DNA of 64,000 bases, from positions 256,501-320,500 of the forward strand of contig PLMU01000003.1 of assembly GCA_003142595.1 (NCBI GenBank), read 5' to 3'. Origin of the DNA: Phycisphaerales bacterium (lineage in GTDB: Bacteria; Planctomycetota; Phycisphaerae; Sedimentisphaerales; UBA12454). Numbering within the stretch: the first letter of the stretch is position 1; each line of letters starts with the position of its first letter. Position numbers and translations under genes: made by a program. A model generated the notes under the pieces. The model was not told the DNA's origin. It ran no database searches and saw only the letters and a list, made by a program, of their open reading frames with translations. This document shows positions 20,668-29,840 of the stretch, one piece after another.

Positions 20668-20946
20668 TTATTCAAAATTGTAATGCTTCTTTACTGCCTG
20701 GGCGACCTGCCAGGTGCACTTCAGACCATTTGGAAAAATAACTAAATCGCCGGGGCCAAATGAGACTGTGCCGCTGCCGGGGCGGTCTTTTACTGTAACT
20801 TTGCCTTGAAGAATCAGGCAGGTTTCTGTTTGGGTGTAGTCCCAGTCAAATGTGCTTTTTTCGCAGTTCCAGATTGACCAGGTTTTGCATTCCTTTATTT
20901 CCGATTCGGTGGGTTTTCTGACGACAACATCTTTAGCCGTAGGCAT
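20668..20946 (-). CDS. Small cupin-domain protein (DUF861 type)
   Basis: This 92-residue single-domain cupin has the DUF861 pattern: WSIWNCEKSTFDWDY, LILQGKVTVKDRPGSGTV, and FGPGDLVIFPNGLKCTWQV. These beta-barrels bind a metal or small ligand, and relatives include ureidoglycine aminohydrolase and EutQ-like domains. The function here is unknown. RBS GGAG precedes the ATG. After the stop the same frame stays open for 51 more codons (see findings). Confidence 0.85.
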   Translation of the reverse strand: MPTAKDVVVRKPTESEIKECKTWSIWNCEKSTFDWDYTQTETCLILQGKVTVKDRPGSGTVSFGPGDLVIFPNGLKCTWQVAQAVKKHYNFE

Positions 20947-21082
20947 TTGAAACTCCTTAATTTAAAAATAAACTTGTAATAGTTTAAGCAGAATAGATCG
21001 TAAGTGCAAGATTTTTTAAGTTAGCCTATGGAGTCAAAGGCCATATTAAGGTAAATTAACGACTTTAATAAAGAAGGAAATT

Positions 21083-21877
21083 ATGACAAAACAGCAGCTT
21101 GAACAATTTGAGAAATGGTTTTACGGTTATGTTGCGGGCTTTTACGGCGATGACGAACTGGTAAATTATAACATTAAGCTCAAAGACGACCACACCCGCA
21201 GAATGAGCGGCGATACTCTGCTGATAGCCGATGAGCTTGGATTAAACCAGAAGCAAAAATTAATAGCACAGACAATAACGTTGTTTCACGATGTTGGGCG
21301 GTTTGAGCAGTTTAAAAAGTACCGAACATATAATGATGTAGGAACCGAAAATCACAGTCTTTTGGGATTGAAGGTTATTGCTGAAAACAAGATTTTCGAT
21401 TGTCTGAATAAGTGTGAAAGAGATATCATTGAAACGGCAATCAGGCTTCATGGCGAAAAAGAACTGCCCGGCGGACTGGATGAAGAAACAAAGCTTTTTG
21501 CGAAACTGATTCGCGATATTGATAAGCTCGATATTTATTATGTGATGTTAAGCAGGCTTGATGATTTCTGCAAAGACCCTGAAAAAGCCATGACGACTTT
21601 GGGCTTTTCGAAGAAAGAGGGTTATTCAAAAAATATTATTCAGGCTATCACTAAAAACCGCACAGTTGATTACGGAGACATTAAATCGCTTAATGATATG
21701 ATACTCGTAATGCTCGGCTGGGTAATAGATATAAATTTTATGCCGACCCTCAAGGAGATAAAAAAAAGAAAATTGTTTGAGCAGTTAATATTTTTTCTGC
21801 CGGACAACGAGGATATTCGTAAACTGGCGGAGCATATATACAAACAGCGTGATGAAAGGATGCTCAAAAACCAATAG
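21083..21877 (+). CDS. HD-domain phosphohydrolase
   Basis: The 264-residue protein carries the metal-binding HD pair at 69-70 in ITLFHDVGRFEQ, with an upstream candidate His37 and later ENHSLLG and IRDIDKLD, completing the HD superfamily pattern. Such enzymes hydrolyse phosphate esters or cyclic nucleotides. The protein lacks the membrane part of the PgpH c-di-AMP phosphodiesterase, so I do not assign it to that pathway. The gene ends convergently with the M14 peptidase gene, overlapping it by 14 bases. Confidence 0.85.
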   Translation: MTKQQLEQFEKWFYGYVAGFYGDDELVNYNIKLKDDHTRRMSGDTLLIADELGLNQKQKLIAQTITLFHDVGRFEQFKKYRTYNDVGTENHSLLGLKVIAENKIFDCLNKCERDIIETAIRLHGEKELPGGLDEETKLFAKLIRDIDKLDIYYVMLSRLDDFCKDPEKAMTTLGFSKKEGYSKNIIQAITKNRTVDYGDIKSLNDMILVMLGWVIDINFMPTLKEIKKRKLFEQLIFFLPDNEDIRKLAEHIYKQRDERMLKNQ

Positions 21878-22616
21878 CTTCGATAAGCATATCTTTATAG
21901 TCGTCCCACAATTTTTTTACGTTCTTTTTTGCATCTTCTTCAGAGAGTTCAATAGTAACTATCGGGATGTTAAGTGTTTGGCCGGCGTAAGAGCCAAACG
22001 AACCGGGTTTGGCGCCTAACTTTCGGACAGGCAATTTGCATTTTGTTGCCAGGCGGCCGGCGATAGCATCTGCGGGGCCGTCATAATCGATACATCCCAA
22101 TGATTCATGGAAAGTGAGAATTTTTTTCGGCTTAAATGTATTGATTATTTTATAAAGATACCAGCTTTCCGGCTCATTAAGCGCAAAACTGCCGCTGTGC
22201 TCGTCGTTGACTCTGTTGTCCGAAGGAAAGTTCCTGTTAAGGTCGATTCCATCTGCGTTATAACGTGTTTTTTTCGCAAAGCCGTCCGGATTGACAATTG
22301 GAACTATTATAACAGTGTTGTAGCAAAGCAAATTCCTGTTTTCTTTTAGATAGCCGCAGAATCGATTAAGAAGCAAAGCGCCTGCTTGTTCGTCGCCATG
22401 GATTGAGCCGATAAGCAGAGTGGTATTTGGGCCGTCGCCGAATTTTGTATATTTGATTGATTTGCCTTTGACGGATGCTCCGGCGGTGCAGGCTTTAACA
22501 GGCGCAGAACATTTGATTGCCGCCCTGCCGGCAACGGGCCTGATGACGGCACAGCCGTTGATGAAAATGGCTGCAGCAAATAAATATAAGAGGATAAATT
22601 TTGCGTTGGATTTCAT
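21864..22616 (-). CDS. M14-family zinc carboxypeptidase lipoprotein (MpaA-like)
   Basis: The protein has 250 residues and a lipobox INGC (Cys22). The zinc site HGDE (H73, E76) and the substrate region NPDGFAKKTRYNADGIDLNR are characteristic of M14 peptidases, and the length and DLNRNFP segment resemble murein peptide amidase A. A catalytic Glu is expected in IVTIELSEED near the end. It may trim peptidoglycan peptides in the periplasm. It lies five bases downstream of the Gfo/Idh/MocA gene on the same strand. Confidence 0.85.
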   Translation of the reverse strand: MKSNAKFILLYLFAAAIFINGCAVIRPVAGRAAIKCSAPVKACTAGASVKGKSIKYTKFGDGPNTTLLIGSIHGDEQAGALLLNRFCGYLKENRNLLCYNTVIIVPIVNPDGFAKKTRYNADGIDLNRNFPSDNRVNDEHSGSFALNEPESWYLYKIINTFKPKKILTFHESLGCIDYDGPADAIAGRLATKCKLPVRKLGAKPGSFGSYAGQTLNIPIVTIELSEEDAKKNVKKLWDDYKDMLIEAIGF

Positions 22617-22621
22617 AAATG

Positions 22622-23683
22622 TCAGGCGAATGGAAATTTTTCCTTTTCAGAGATTTCAAAAAATCTCGCTGGCGATTCGGGCATACCTGTTTTTGCGCTC
22701 AGATAAGCCGCTTCAATCAAGGCCATTGTCGCAAGGTCGAGGCGAGAGGTACTCCTCAATTTGTATTTGTCCGGTTCAAGCAGTGCCCTTCCGAAATCGA
22801 TGAACATTTCCGTTATGCACTTTTCGCTTTTAAGCGGGTATTTATGCTCCGCGATTAAAGAATCATTATTATCATAAACGGCAAGCCGATTTGCCGTTGC
22901 GACAATATTCTGTCCGGCTCCATATATTCTTATCGGGGCCGTCGTGCTGCTGCCCGTTTGTTTGGCGGCCAGAAATGTTCCTATCAGGCCGTCTTTGAAA
23001 ACAAGAGAGGCGGTTACTGTGTCTTCGCCGAAATATTGTTTAGCCTTTTTGTCGGGGCTTTGGTTTGTTATCAGAGCGAAGACCTGGCCGGGCAGGGAAA
23101 AATTTTCGATGATAAGACTAAGCAGCTCGAAACAATCATTGAGCAGGACCCCCCCGCCGGATAGTTTCCGGTCGGCTTGCGTGTAGGAAGCGATGGGCTG
23201 GAAAAAGTCGTTTCCAAACGATGCACAGAAATTGATAAAGTAATACTGTTTTCTGTCGATTGTTCGCAAATAATCGCCCAGACGCTCGAAACCGGGTGCG
23301 AACCGTGACGGAATTGCGGTAACATATTTTACATTATTTTTTTCTGCGAGATTTATAAGCTCCGAGGCCTGTTCGAAATTTGACGCGGTTGGAATGAGTT
23401 TAAAGATGTGGCATCTTTTATTTATCGCCGCTTTGACGAACTCTGCACATTTATACAAAGGTTCGGCAACGATAAGAACATCGGGCTGATTTTGCAGGAT
23501 AAATTGTCTGTAATCGTCGAAAGCACTACAATTATATTTTTCAGCGGCGCGGGACGCATTAACCAGATTGCTGTCGGCAACTGAAATGATTTCGAATAAT
23601 TCGGTCGAACAGGCAAGCTCCAGCAGATTGGAGGTTCTTTCATTAGTGCCGATACAAGCGGTTTTAAGTTTACCAATACCCAT
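22622..23683 (-). CDS. Gfo/Idh/MocA-family oxidoreductase
   Basis: The 353-residue protein starts with a Rossmann strand-loop in which the usual GxGxxG is replaced by IGTNERTSN. It continues with VADSNLVNASRAAEKYNC, DVLIVAEPLYKCAEFVKAA and the family segment HIFKLIPTASNFEQASELI, where the usual EKP is KLIPT. Position 100-110 therefore deviates from the catalytic Lys of typical members. It may be a non-catalytic or altered dehydrogenase. It likely shares a transcript with the downstream M14 peptidase. Confidence 0.78.
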   Translation of the reverse strand: MGIGKLKTACIGTNERTSNLLELACSTELFEIISVADSNLVNASRAAEKYNCSAFDDYRQFILQNQPDVLIVAEPLYKCAEFVKAAINKRCHIFKLIPTASNFEQASELINLAEKNNVKYVTAIPSRFAPGFERLGDYLRTIDRKQYYFINFCASFGNDFFQPIASYTQADRKLSGGGVLLNDCFELLSLIIENFSLPGQVFALITNQSPDKKAKQYFGEDTVTASLVFKDGLIGTFLAAKQTGSSTTAPIRIYGAGQNIVATANRLAVYDNNDSLIAEHKYPLKSEKCITEMFIDFGRALLEPDKYKLRSTSRLDLATMALIEAAYLSAKTGMPESPARFFEISEKEKFPFA

Positions 23684-23709
23684 TTTGCTGCTCCGTCAGC
23701 GAAGACAAA

Positions 23710-24984
23710 TTATATCAGCGAAAACTTTTTTTCAGGTATTATAAAATGTTCCGGCACAGGGAACTGCGAACACAAAAGCAGCGATTCTCTGCCGACCTGT
23801 GCGATAGCTTCTTCGTTGTCAATATTCTCGGCGACTTTGGTTATCAGCGAAGCAATAATTTTCATCTGCTCTTCTTTCATGCCCCTTGTCGTAACGGCAG
23901 GTGTGCCTATACGCAGTCCGTTGGGGTTAAAGGGCTTCGCGGGGTCGCCGGGAATTGTATTGTAATTTGTTTCGATTCTCGCCCTGTCGAGCGCCTTGGA
24001 AAGTTTCTTGCCGGGAATTCCTTTGTTGCGAAGGTCGATAAGAATTAAATGATTATCTGTTCCGCCGCTGAAAAGTTTGAAACCTTTTTCTATGAGAGAT
24101 TCGGAAAGAACCTTTGCGTTTTTGACAATCTGTTTGGCATAAGCGATAAACTCCGGCGAATCAGCTTCTTTCAATGCGACAGCAAGAGCGCTTATTGTGT
24201 GCATATGCGGACCGCCCTGCAGTCCGGGAAATACTGCCTTGTCAATCGCTTCAGCAAGAGCTGCGGTGCACATCAACATTCCGCCGCGAGGCCCGCGAAG
24301 AGTTTTGTGCGTTGTTGTTGAAACGATGTCGGCATACGGCACGGGACTTTGATGAAGACCTGCTACAACAAGGCCGCTGATGTGAGCGATATCGCTGAGG
24401 TGATAAGCGCCGACACTCTTTGCAATTTCGCCGAAAGTTTTGAAATCAATTTTTCGCGGATAAGCGCTTGCTCCGGTGATAATAATTTTCGGTTTGTTCT
24501 TTTTCGCAAGCTCTTCAATTTTATTGAAATCGAACAATCCTGTTTCAGGGTCGACTTCATAACTTACTGAATTAAAAACTTTACTGGTGAAACTGACTTT
24601 CCAGCCGTGACTTAAATGTCCGCCGAACGGAAGTGCAAGACCCATAATTGTATCGCCCACTGCGGCAACTGCGCTGTATGCTGCGAGGTTGGCAACGGCA
24701 CCGGAATGAGATTGCACGTTTACATGGTCGGCCTTGAAAAGTTTCTTCGCCCTTTCGATGGCGATTGACTCTACAAGGTCGGTTATCTGCTGGCCTTCAT
24801 AATATCGTTTGCCGGGATAACCTTCTGCATATTTGTTAGTCAGACAACTTCCGGTTGCTGCCATAACTGCTTTTGATACATAGTTTTCCGATGGAATCAG
24901 ACGAATGCAGGCACTTTGCCTGGCACCCTCTTGCCTGAGAAGTTCATACATTTGCGGGTCATATTGTTCAAGCGGCGTTATCAT
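23710..24984 (-). CDS. glyA: Serine hydroxymethyltransferase
   Basis: The 424-residue PLP enzyme has the expected landmarks: IRLIPSENYVSKAV, NKYAEGYPGKRYYEG, NVQSHSGAVANLAAY, the PLP-lysine region TTTHKTLRGPRGGM, and GLRIGTPAVTTRGM near the C-terminus. It interconverts serine and glycine with tetrahydrofolate, supplying one-carbon units. Length is normal. The gene is followed, 26 bases on, by the Gfo/Idh/MocA gene. It diverges from the parS-parB region. Confidence 0.97.
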   Translation of the reverse strand: MITPLEQYDPQMYELLRQEGARQSACIRLIPSENYVSKAVMAATGSCLTNKYAEGYPGKRYYEGQQITDLVESIAIERAKKLFKADHVNVQSHSGAVANLAAYSAVAAVGDTIMGLALPFGGHLSHGWKVSFTSKVFNSVSYEVDPETGLFDFNKIEELAKKNKPKIIITGASAYPRKIDFKTFGEIAKSVGAYHLSDIAHISGLVVAGLHQSPVPYADIVSTTTHKTLRGPRGGMLMCTAALAEAIDKAVFPGLQGGPHMHTISALAVALKEADSPEFIAYAKQIVKNAKVLSESLIEKGFKLFSGGTDNHLILIDLRNKGIPGKKLSKALDRARIETNYNTIPGDPAKPFNPNGLRIGTPAVTTRGMKEEQMKIIASLITKVAENIDNEEAIAQVGRESLLLCSQFPVPEHFIIPEKKFSLI

Positions 24985-25253
24985 AATAAAACTCCAAAAA
25001 AAGTATTACGCCGAGAAGTTTAACAGAACAGTTATCCGGGGTCTAATAATTTTTTTAAAACCCCTCTGCTATAAGTTAAAATAATCATTTTAGTTGTTTA
25101 AATAACTAAAGTAAATATATTTATTATTTTTTATCGTTTAGAATTTTTATATTTGATGTATCAAAAAGTTCCATATGAACATTCAACTGTTTTGATTGGT
25201 TATGCAAGCTACTCTTTCTTTCTACTGAACAAGAAAAAACTTTTACTAACTAA

Positions 25254-25269
25254 TGTTTCACGTGGAACA
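25254..25269. promoter_or_regulatory. parS centromere site (one mismatch)
   Basis: TGTTTCACGTGGAACA differs at one position from the bacterial parS consensus TGTTTCACGTGAAACA. It lies upstream of parB and should bind ParB. Confidence 0.88.
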
Positions 25270-25332
25270 ACTAATATAGTTTCGTCCCAAGAGATTATCT
25301 TCTCGGAGGTGTTGTTGTTTTATATTTTTAAG

Positions 25333-25348
25333 TGTTTCACGTGAAACA
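25333..25348. promoter_or_regulatory. parS centromere site (perfect consensus)
   Basis: TGTTTCACGTGAAACA is an exact match to the conserved 16-bp palindrome. It lies 64 bases after the first site and within the longest possible parB frame, which argues that parB starts further downstream. Confidence 0.95.
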
Positions 25349-25475
25349 TCTGGTTTTTTATTGCAATTTAACGTTGCATTTGTTAAAAAAGCCGTTATAT
25401 AAAAGAAAACAGGAACTTACCATCGGTGCTGCAAGTGCGGCAATGGTAAACAAGTCTTTAAAAAAAGGAATGGCT

Positions 25476-26417
25476 ATGACTACCCAAAAGAAAGAAAAAC
25501 CAAAACATCTCGGCAGGGGACTTGAATCACTTATGGGTCCTATAATCAGCACGATGGAAGAGAATATAGCAGCTTCTTCACAGCAAGAAGTTCATAACTA
25601 TATACCAGATAAGGAGTTGCAAGTAAACATTCTTGAGTTAAGCCTTGATGATATTGCACCAAATCCTTATCAGCCAAGACAGGCCTGGAACGAAGAGCAG
25701 CTTCGCGAACTTGCTGACTCTATTAAGGAAAATGGTGTCATTCAGCCAATAATTGTTAGACAAAAGGGAAATAAATACGAGATTGTGGCTGGAGAAAGGC
25801 GATTTAGGGCTTCTGAAATAGCAGGGCTTCAAAAGATTCCTGCGATGGTCAGAAAGACAGATGATTCTGAAATGCTGGCTTTGGCGCTGGTAGAAAATAT
25901 TCAACGCGCGGATTTGAACCCGATTGAAAAAGCAAAAGCGTATCAAAATTTTATGGAGACATTTGGTCTTACCCAGGAACAGGCCGCACAAAAACTCGGA
26001 CAGGATCGTTCAGTTGTTGCAAACTTTATTCGACTGCTCAACCTTCCTGCAGAAGTAAAACAGATGCTTGTTGATGGTTCGCTGGATATGGGGCACGCAA
26101 GGGCGATACTTGCGCTGCCGACAGACGATTTGAGAAAGAGATTAGCCAATCGTGCTTTGGCAGGGCGGCTCAGTGTTCGGGAAGTTGAGAGACTCGTCAG
26201 GCTTGCTCTGAGTGAAAAAGATGAGAAGAAACAAAAAATGATTTTTGAAAAACCTGCGCACATCCGCGACCTTGAAGAAAAAATCAGAAGTAGGCTCGGC
26301 ACTAAGGTAAATATTCAAGCGAGGAAGAATGGACAGCGAGGCAAAATAATAATTGAATTTTATTCGCTCGATGAATTCGACAGTATCGCACAAATGCTCG
26401 GTGTAACTAACGAATAA
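25476..26417 (+). CDS. parB: Chromosome-partitioning protein ParB
   Basis: The protein shows LGRGLESLMG, typical of the ParB N-terminus, the CTPase/N-terminal domain (LDDIAPNPYQPR, VAGERRFRASEIAGL, ALALVENIQRADLNPIE) and the HTH segment (TQEQAAQKLGQDRSVVANFIRLL). ParB loads on parS and spreads as a clamp. The frame is open from 25332, but that start would lie in parS. I choose the ATG at 25476, which has AAGGA six bases upstream; ATGs at 25443 and 25470 are possible. parA is not adjacent. Confidence 0.95.
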   Translation: MTTQKKEKPKHLGRGLESLMGPIISTMEENIAASSQQEVHNYIPDKELQVNILELSLDDIAPNPYQPRQAWNEEQLRELADSIKENGVIQPIIVRQKGNKYEIVAGERRFRASEIAGLQKIPAMVRKTDDSEMLALALVENIQRADLNPIEKAKAYQNFMETFGLTQEQAAQKLGQDRSVVANFIRLLNLPAEVKQMLVDGSLDMGHARAILALPTDDLRKRLANRALAGRLSVREVERLVRLALSEKDEKKQKMIFEKPAHIRDLEEKIRSRLGTKVNIQARKNGQRGKIIIEFYSLDEFDSIAQMLGVTNE

Positions 26418-26444
26418 TAATATTTGAATGAATAAAAGATTATT

Positions 26445-27755
26445 ATGAAAGAATTTTTTCCTAAAATTAAAAAAGTAAAATACGAAGGGTTAAAATCGAA
26501 AAACCCGCTTTCATTCAAGCATTATAATCCGCAGGAAAAAATATTCGGCAAAACGATGGAGAAGCATTTTCGTTTTGCTGTTTGCTACTGGCACACATTC
26601 AAAGGGCTTGGCGGCGACCAGTTCGGCTTAAGCACTATTTCACGAAGTTATAACCAGGGAAGCGGCCCAATGGAAATCGCTGAAATGACAATGCGGGCGG
26701 CATTTGAATTCTTCAGCAAACTCGGCGTAAAGTTCTGGTGTTTTCACGATAGAGACATTGCCCCGGAAGGAAACAGCCTTGCCGAGACAAATAAAAACCT
26801 TGATAAGATTGTTGCGTTAGCAAAGAAACTTCAAAGCGAAACGGGCATAAAACAATTATGGGGGACAGCTAATTTATTCAGCAACAAAAGATTTATGGCA
26901 GGGGCGGCGACGAATCCTTCGCCTGATGTTTTCGCTTACGCGGCAGCTCAGGTTAAAAAGGCGATGGAAGTTACAAAAGAATTAGGCGGGGCGGGTTATG
27001 TCTTCTGGGGCGGCAGAGAAGGTTACGATATGCTGCTCAATACAGATATGAAACGCGAGCTTGAACACCTGGCTAAATTTATGCATCTGGCCGTTGATTA
27101 CAAAAAGAAAATCGGACTCAAAGGTCCGTTATATATCGAGCCGAAACCGAAAGAGCCGACAAAACATCAATATGATTTTGATGCCGGAAATTGTTTCGCG
27201 TTTTTACAGAAATATGACCTTGTTAAATATTTCAAACTTAATATCGAAGCAAATCACGCGACGCTTGCCGGCCATAGTTTTCAGCATGAGCTTCAGTATT
27301 GCATTGACAATAATATTTTCGGCTCGGTCGATGCAAACAGGGGCGATTTACTTCTGGGCTGGGATACTGACCAATTCCCTATGGATATTTATGAGGCGGC
27401 TCTGGCGATGTATATCATTTTGAACGGCGGGGGGTTCACTACCGGCGGATTGAATTTCGATGCCCATGTTCGCCGACAGTCGATTGCTCCTGAAGATTTA
27501 TTCTATGCTCATATCGGTGCGATGGATACATTCGCCAGAGGTTTGAAAATCGCTGCGAAGATGATTAAAGATGGCAAAATAGACAAAATGTTAAAGGCTC
27601 GATATGCTGGCTGGGACAAAGGCATCGGCAGAAAAATCGAAAAAGGCAAGGTAGATTTCAACCAATTAGAAAAATATGCCCTTAAAAACGGCGAGCCGAA
27701 GCTGCAAAGCGGCAGACAGGAACTGCTGGAGAATCTGCTGAATGAATATATCTAA
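26445..27755 (+). CDS. xylA: Xylose isomerase
   Basis: The 436-residue protein has class II xylose isomerase features: an extended N-terminus, [24 protein letters not shown] with the active-site His, [36 protein letters not shown] with metal ligands, and [18 protein letters not shown]. It converts D-xylose to D-xylulose (also glucose to fructose) using divalent metal. No xylulokinase or xylose regulator lies nearby. It is 27 bases after parB, so it may be read through from it. A terminator follows. Confidence 0.96.
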   Translation: MKEFFPKIKKVKYEGLKSKNPLSFKHYNPQEKIFGKTMEKHFRFAVCYWHTFKGLGGDQFGLSTISRSYNQGSGPMEIAEMTMRAAFEFFSKLGVKFWCFHDRDIAPEGNSLAETNKNLDKIVALAKKLQSETGIKQLWGTANLFSNKRFMAGAATNPSPDVFAYAAAQVKKAMEVTKELGGAGYVFWGGREGYDMLLNTDMKRELEHLAKFMHLAVDYKKKIGLKGPLYIEPKPKEPTKHQYDFDAGNCFAFLQKYDLVKYFKLNIEANHATLAGHSFQHELQYCIDNNIFGSVDANRGDLLLGWDTDQFPMDIYEAALAMYIILNGGGFTTGGLNFDAHVRRQSIAPEDLFYAHIGAMDTFARGLKIAAKMIKDGKIDKMLKARYAGWDKGIGRKIEKGKVDFNQLEKYALKNGEPKLQSGRQELLENLLNEYI

Positions 27756-27781
27756 AGGTATTAAAAAATAGTGACTTGTAT

Positions 27782-27808
27782 AGGCTGATTGAAAATCGGC
27801 TTTTTTTA
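27782..27808 (+). terminator. Intrinsic terminator
   Basis: A stem AGGCTGATT / AATCGGCT (one G-T pair) is followed by TTTTTTT, 26 bases after the xylA stop codon. Confidence 0.8.
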
Positions 27809-27907
27809 TTGGTTTTTGAATAAAATATAGTTTCTTTAGACTAAAATGGCTCGTTGTGTGTCTTAATAACAGCGATCGCAAGTTTCGAAACTTATAGGTA
27901 ATTACTA

Positions 27908-28444
27908 ATGTTTGAAGACAAATGGCTACTTTGGAAACTCAAAAACGGCAGCAGTGATGCTCTTTGCCGGATATATAAAAAGTACAAAAACAATATGTTG
28001 GCATTGGCCGTTGCTCTTTCAAATAATAAAACTGTCGCGGAAGATGTCGTACACGATTGTTTCGTTTCTTTTGCGCAATGCTGCAGCAGACTTGAATTAA
28101 AAAGTTCTTTGAAAAGTTGTCTGCTGACTTCGATTGCAAATCGTGTGCGAAATTCAGGCAGAGACAGAATTAAATTGGCATTAGATGTTGAAGACATGGA
28201 AATCGCAGGCCCGGCTTCAAATCAGCCCCAGAATTTGGCAATGTCGAATGAGCTAGTTAAAAAAATAAATTCTGTCATGACGCAACTGCCTTACGAACAG
28301 CGCGAGGTAATAATCCTGCATTTCCAAAGCGGCTTAACGTTTAAGGAAATAGCCGAATCGCAGAGTGTTTCGGTTAATACAATTCAGAGCCGATATCGGT
28401 ATGGGATAGACAAACTGCGGTCAATTTTAGATGGTGAGGTATAA
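27908..28444 (+). CDS. ECF-type RNA polymerase sigma factor
   Basis: The 178-residue protein has region 2 (LCRIYKKYKNNMLALAVAL and AEDVVHDCFVSF) and region 4 (LPYEQREVIILHFQSGLTFKEIAE with the HTH SVNTIQSRYRYG). There is no extra N- or C-terminal domain. It most resembles planctomycete-type ECF sigmas encoded just before a membrane protein. The downstream gene starts two bases after its stop, so the two are translationally close and likely form a regulatory pair. Target promoters are unknown. Confidence 0.92.
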   Translation: MFEDKWLLWKLKNGSSDALCRIYKKYKNNMLALAVALSNNKTVAEDVVHDCFVSFAQCCSRLELKSSLKSCLLTSIANRVRNSGRDRIKLALDVEDMEIAGPASNQPQNLAMSNELVKKINSVMTQLPYEQREVIILHFQSGLTFKEIAESQSVSVNTIQSRYRYGIDKLRSILDGEV

Positions 28445-28446
28445 AA

Positions 28447-29658
28447 ATGAAAACTGCAGAAAAAATAGAAAAATTAATCAAAGCGTTTTTTAAAACAAAA
28501 AAATCATCCGTTGCCATTTCATCTCAGATGGACGAAAAAATCCTCGGTGATGCTTTGGCGGCATTTGAGAAATCTAAAATAAACACATCGGCTCAATTAC
28601 AGCCGAGTGTATGGAGAATAATTATGAAAAGCAGAATGACAAAATTTTCAGTCGCTGCGGTAATTGTTATCGCGGTAATTATAGGAATACATCAGTCCGG
28701 CAATTTTTTCGAAAGCAGCGCTTATGCCCAGGTCGCTGAGGAGCTTCGAAACGCCCGCACGGTAGTCTTTACACTGATTACACAGATTAATCAGGGCAAT
28801 GGCGAAACGCTGAAAACGGACATGGCTTATAAGGAGCCCAATCTGCTGCGGTCGAGCACGGTGGATGGTTATGTGGCGATTTTCAATCGTTCGAGCGGCA
28901 AGGTGATGTCCATTGTACCAACAGGACGGTTCTATTCTATAAGCGAGATAAAGGGCCTGACATGGAGAGATGGGGAAAGTCCGTTCGAGAATATTGAGTC
29001 GATGAAGAATCTGCCGGCCAAAGCTGACGAGGAACTCGGTACAAAAGAGATCGACGGAGTCACCGCAGAAGGATACAGAGTGACACAGGGTGATGCCGTC
29101 AAGGATATTTGGATAGATCCGAAGACAAAGGAGCTCGTGCAGGTGGAACTGAAGTTCGCGAGCGCACCCGGGATGAACAAGATAATCAAGAACGTCAAGT
29201 TCGACGTAGAACTGGACGACTCTTTGTTTAACATGACGCCCCCTGAAGGGTACAGGCTGGCCAGCGAGATGAAGGTCGATGCTTCCGCTTCGACAGAAGA
29301 ATCGTTCATCGAATTCCTGCGGATATGGTCGAGCGGAACAGTCGACGAGACATTCCCGCCGCTGATAATTGCTACGGGTGGATCGGGCGGAGCCAAGGTC
29401 GTCATGGATATGGAACGAGAGGGCAAGCTCAAAGAGGGTAGTTGGTCCAAAGACGTATGGCAACGGATGACCTCAGGTATTCTGTTCGTGCTTCAGTTGC
29501 CGCAAAACAGCAACTGGCGATACGTAGGCGAGAATGTAAAGTTTGGAACTTCGGACAAGACGATATTCTGGTATCAGCCTAAGGGGTCACAAAATTATCG
29601 CGTCATCTACGGCGATTTGACTGTCGAAGAAGTATCGCCGGAAAATTTGCCGAAATGA
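28447..29658 (+). CDS. Membrane-anchored LolA-like protein, probable partner of the ECF sigma factor
   Basis: The protein has 403 residues. A short cytoplasmic N-terminus (about 1-58) precedes one membrane segment (MTKFSVAAVIVIAVIIGIHQ, near 60-80). A LolA/LppX-like beta domain follows, with MAYKEPNLLRSSTVDGYVAI and DIWIDPKTKELVQVELKF. The layout is that of many planctomycete genes after ECF sigmas, where the cytoplasmic part may hold the sigma factor. Anti-sigma function is inference. From about 28740 the codon use looks more G+C-rich than in the first 300 bases. Confidence 0.78.
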   Translation: MKTAEKIEKLIKAFFKTKKSSVAISSQMDEKILGDALAAFEKSKINTSAQLQPSVWRIIMKSRMTKFSVAAVIVIAVIIGIHQSGNFFESSAYAQVAEELRNARTVVFTLITQINQGNGETLKTDMAYKEPNLLRSSTVDGYVAIFNRSSGKVMSIVPTGRFYSISEIKGLTWRDGESPFENIESMKNLPAKADEELGTKEIDGVTAEGYRVTQGDAVKDIWIDPKTKELVQVELKFASAPGMNKIIKNVKFDVELDDSLFNMTPPEGYRLASEMKVDASASTEESFIEFLRIWSSGTVDETFPPLIIATGGSGGAKVVMDMEREGKLKEGSWSKDVWQRMTSGILFVLQLPQNSNWRYVGENVKFGTSDKTIFWYQPKGSQNYRVIYGDLTVEEVSPENLPK

Positions 29659-29681
29659 CAGTTAGGTTCATTTTAAGCTCA

Positions 29682-29709
29682 AAGGCCGATTGAAAAATCG
29701 GCCTTTTTT
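29682..29709 (+). terminator. Intrinsic terminator
   Basis: The stem AGGCCGAT / ATCGGCCT with a short A-rich loop and six T residues closes the ECF sigma operon. Confidence 0.88.
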
Positions 29710-29770
29710 GTTTGTTTTTGGCTCAAAAACGAGTTTTTTTCAAAATTTATTCAAAAAATTCATTTTTTTA

Positions 29771-29798
29771 TTGCATAGAGTCTTTTTGATATTATAAT
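29771..29798 (+). promoter_or_regulatory. Sigma-70-type promoter of the SPFH gene
   Basis: TTGCAT at 29771-29776 and TATAAT at 29793-29798 are separated by 16 bases. ATAATGATAT occurs twice in a row around the -10 element, a possible operator. Confidence 0.6.
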
Positions 29799-29840
29799 GA
29801 TATCATAATGATATTTATTTAAATTTAAGGAGACCAATTT

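Larger units (their letters stand above)
24985..25475. other. Non-coding region with two parS sites between glyA and parB
   Basis: No supported gene is found. An inverted repeat TTTAGTT/AACTAAA lies at 25089-25110. Two parS sites follow, at 25254 and 25333. A 63-codon frame at 25153 overlaps both and looks accidental. No parA is seen. Confidence 0.7.

Noticed and set aside
21083-21877. HD protein as a c-di-AMP phosphodiesterase
   Set aside because: It lacks the membrane and extracellular parts of PgpH, and a small HD domain alone does not define that substrate.
25153-25344. 63-codon frame upstream of parB
   Set aside because: It overlaps both parS sites, has no clear RBS and no protein-like pattern.
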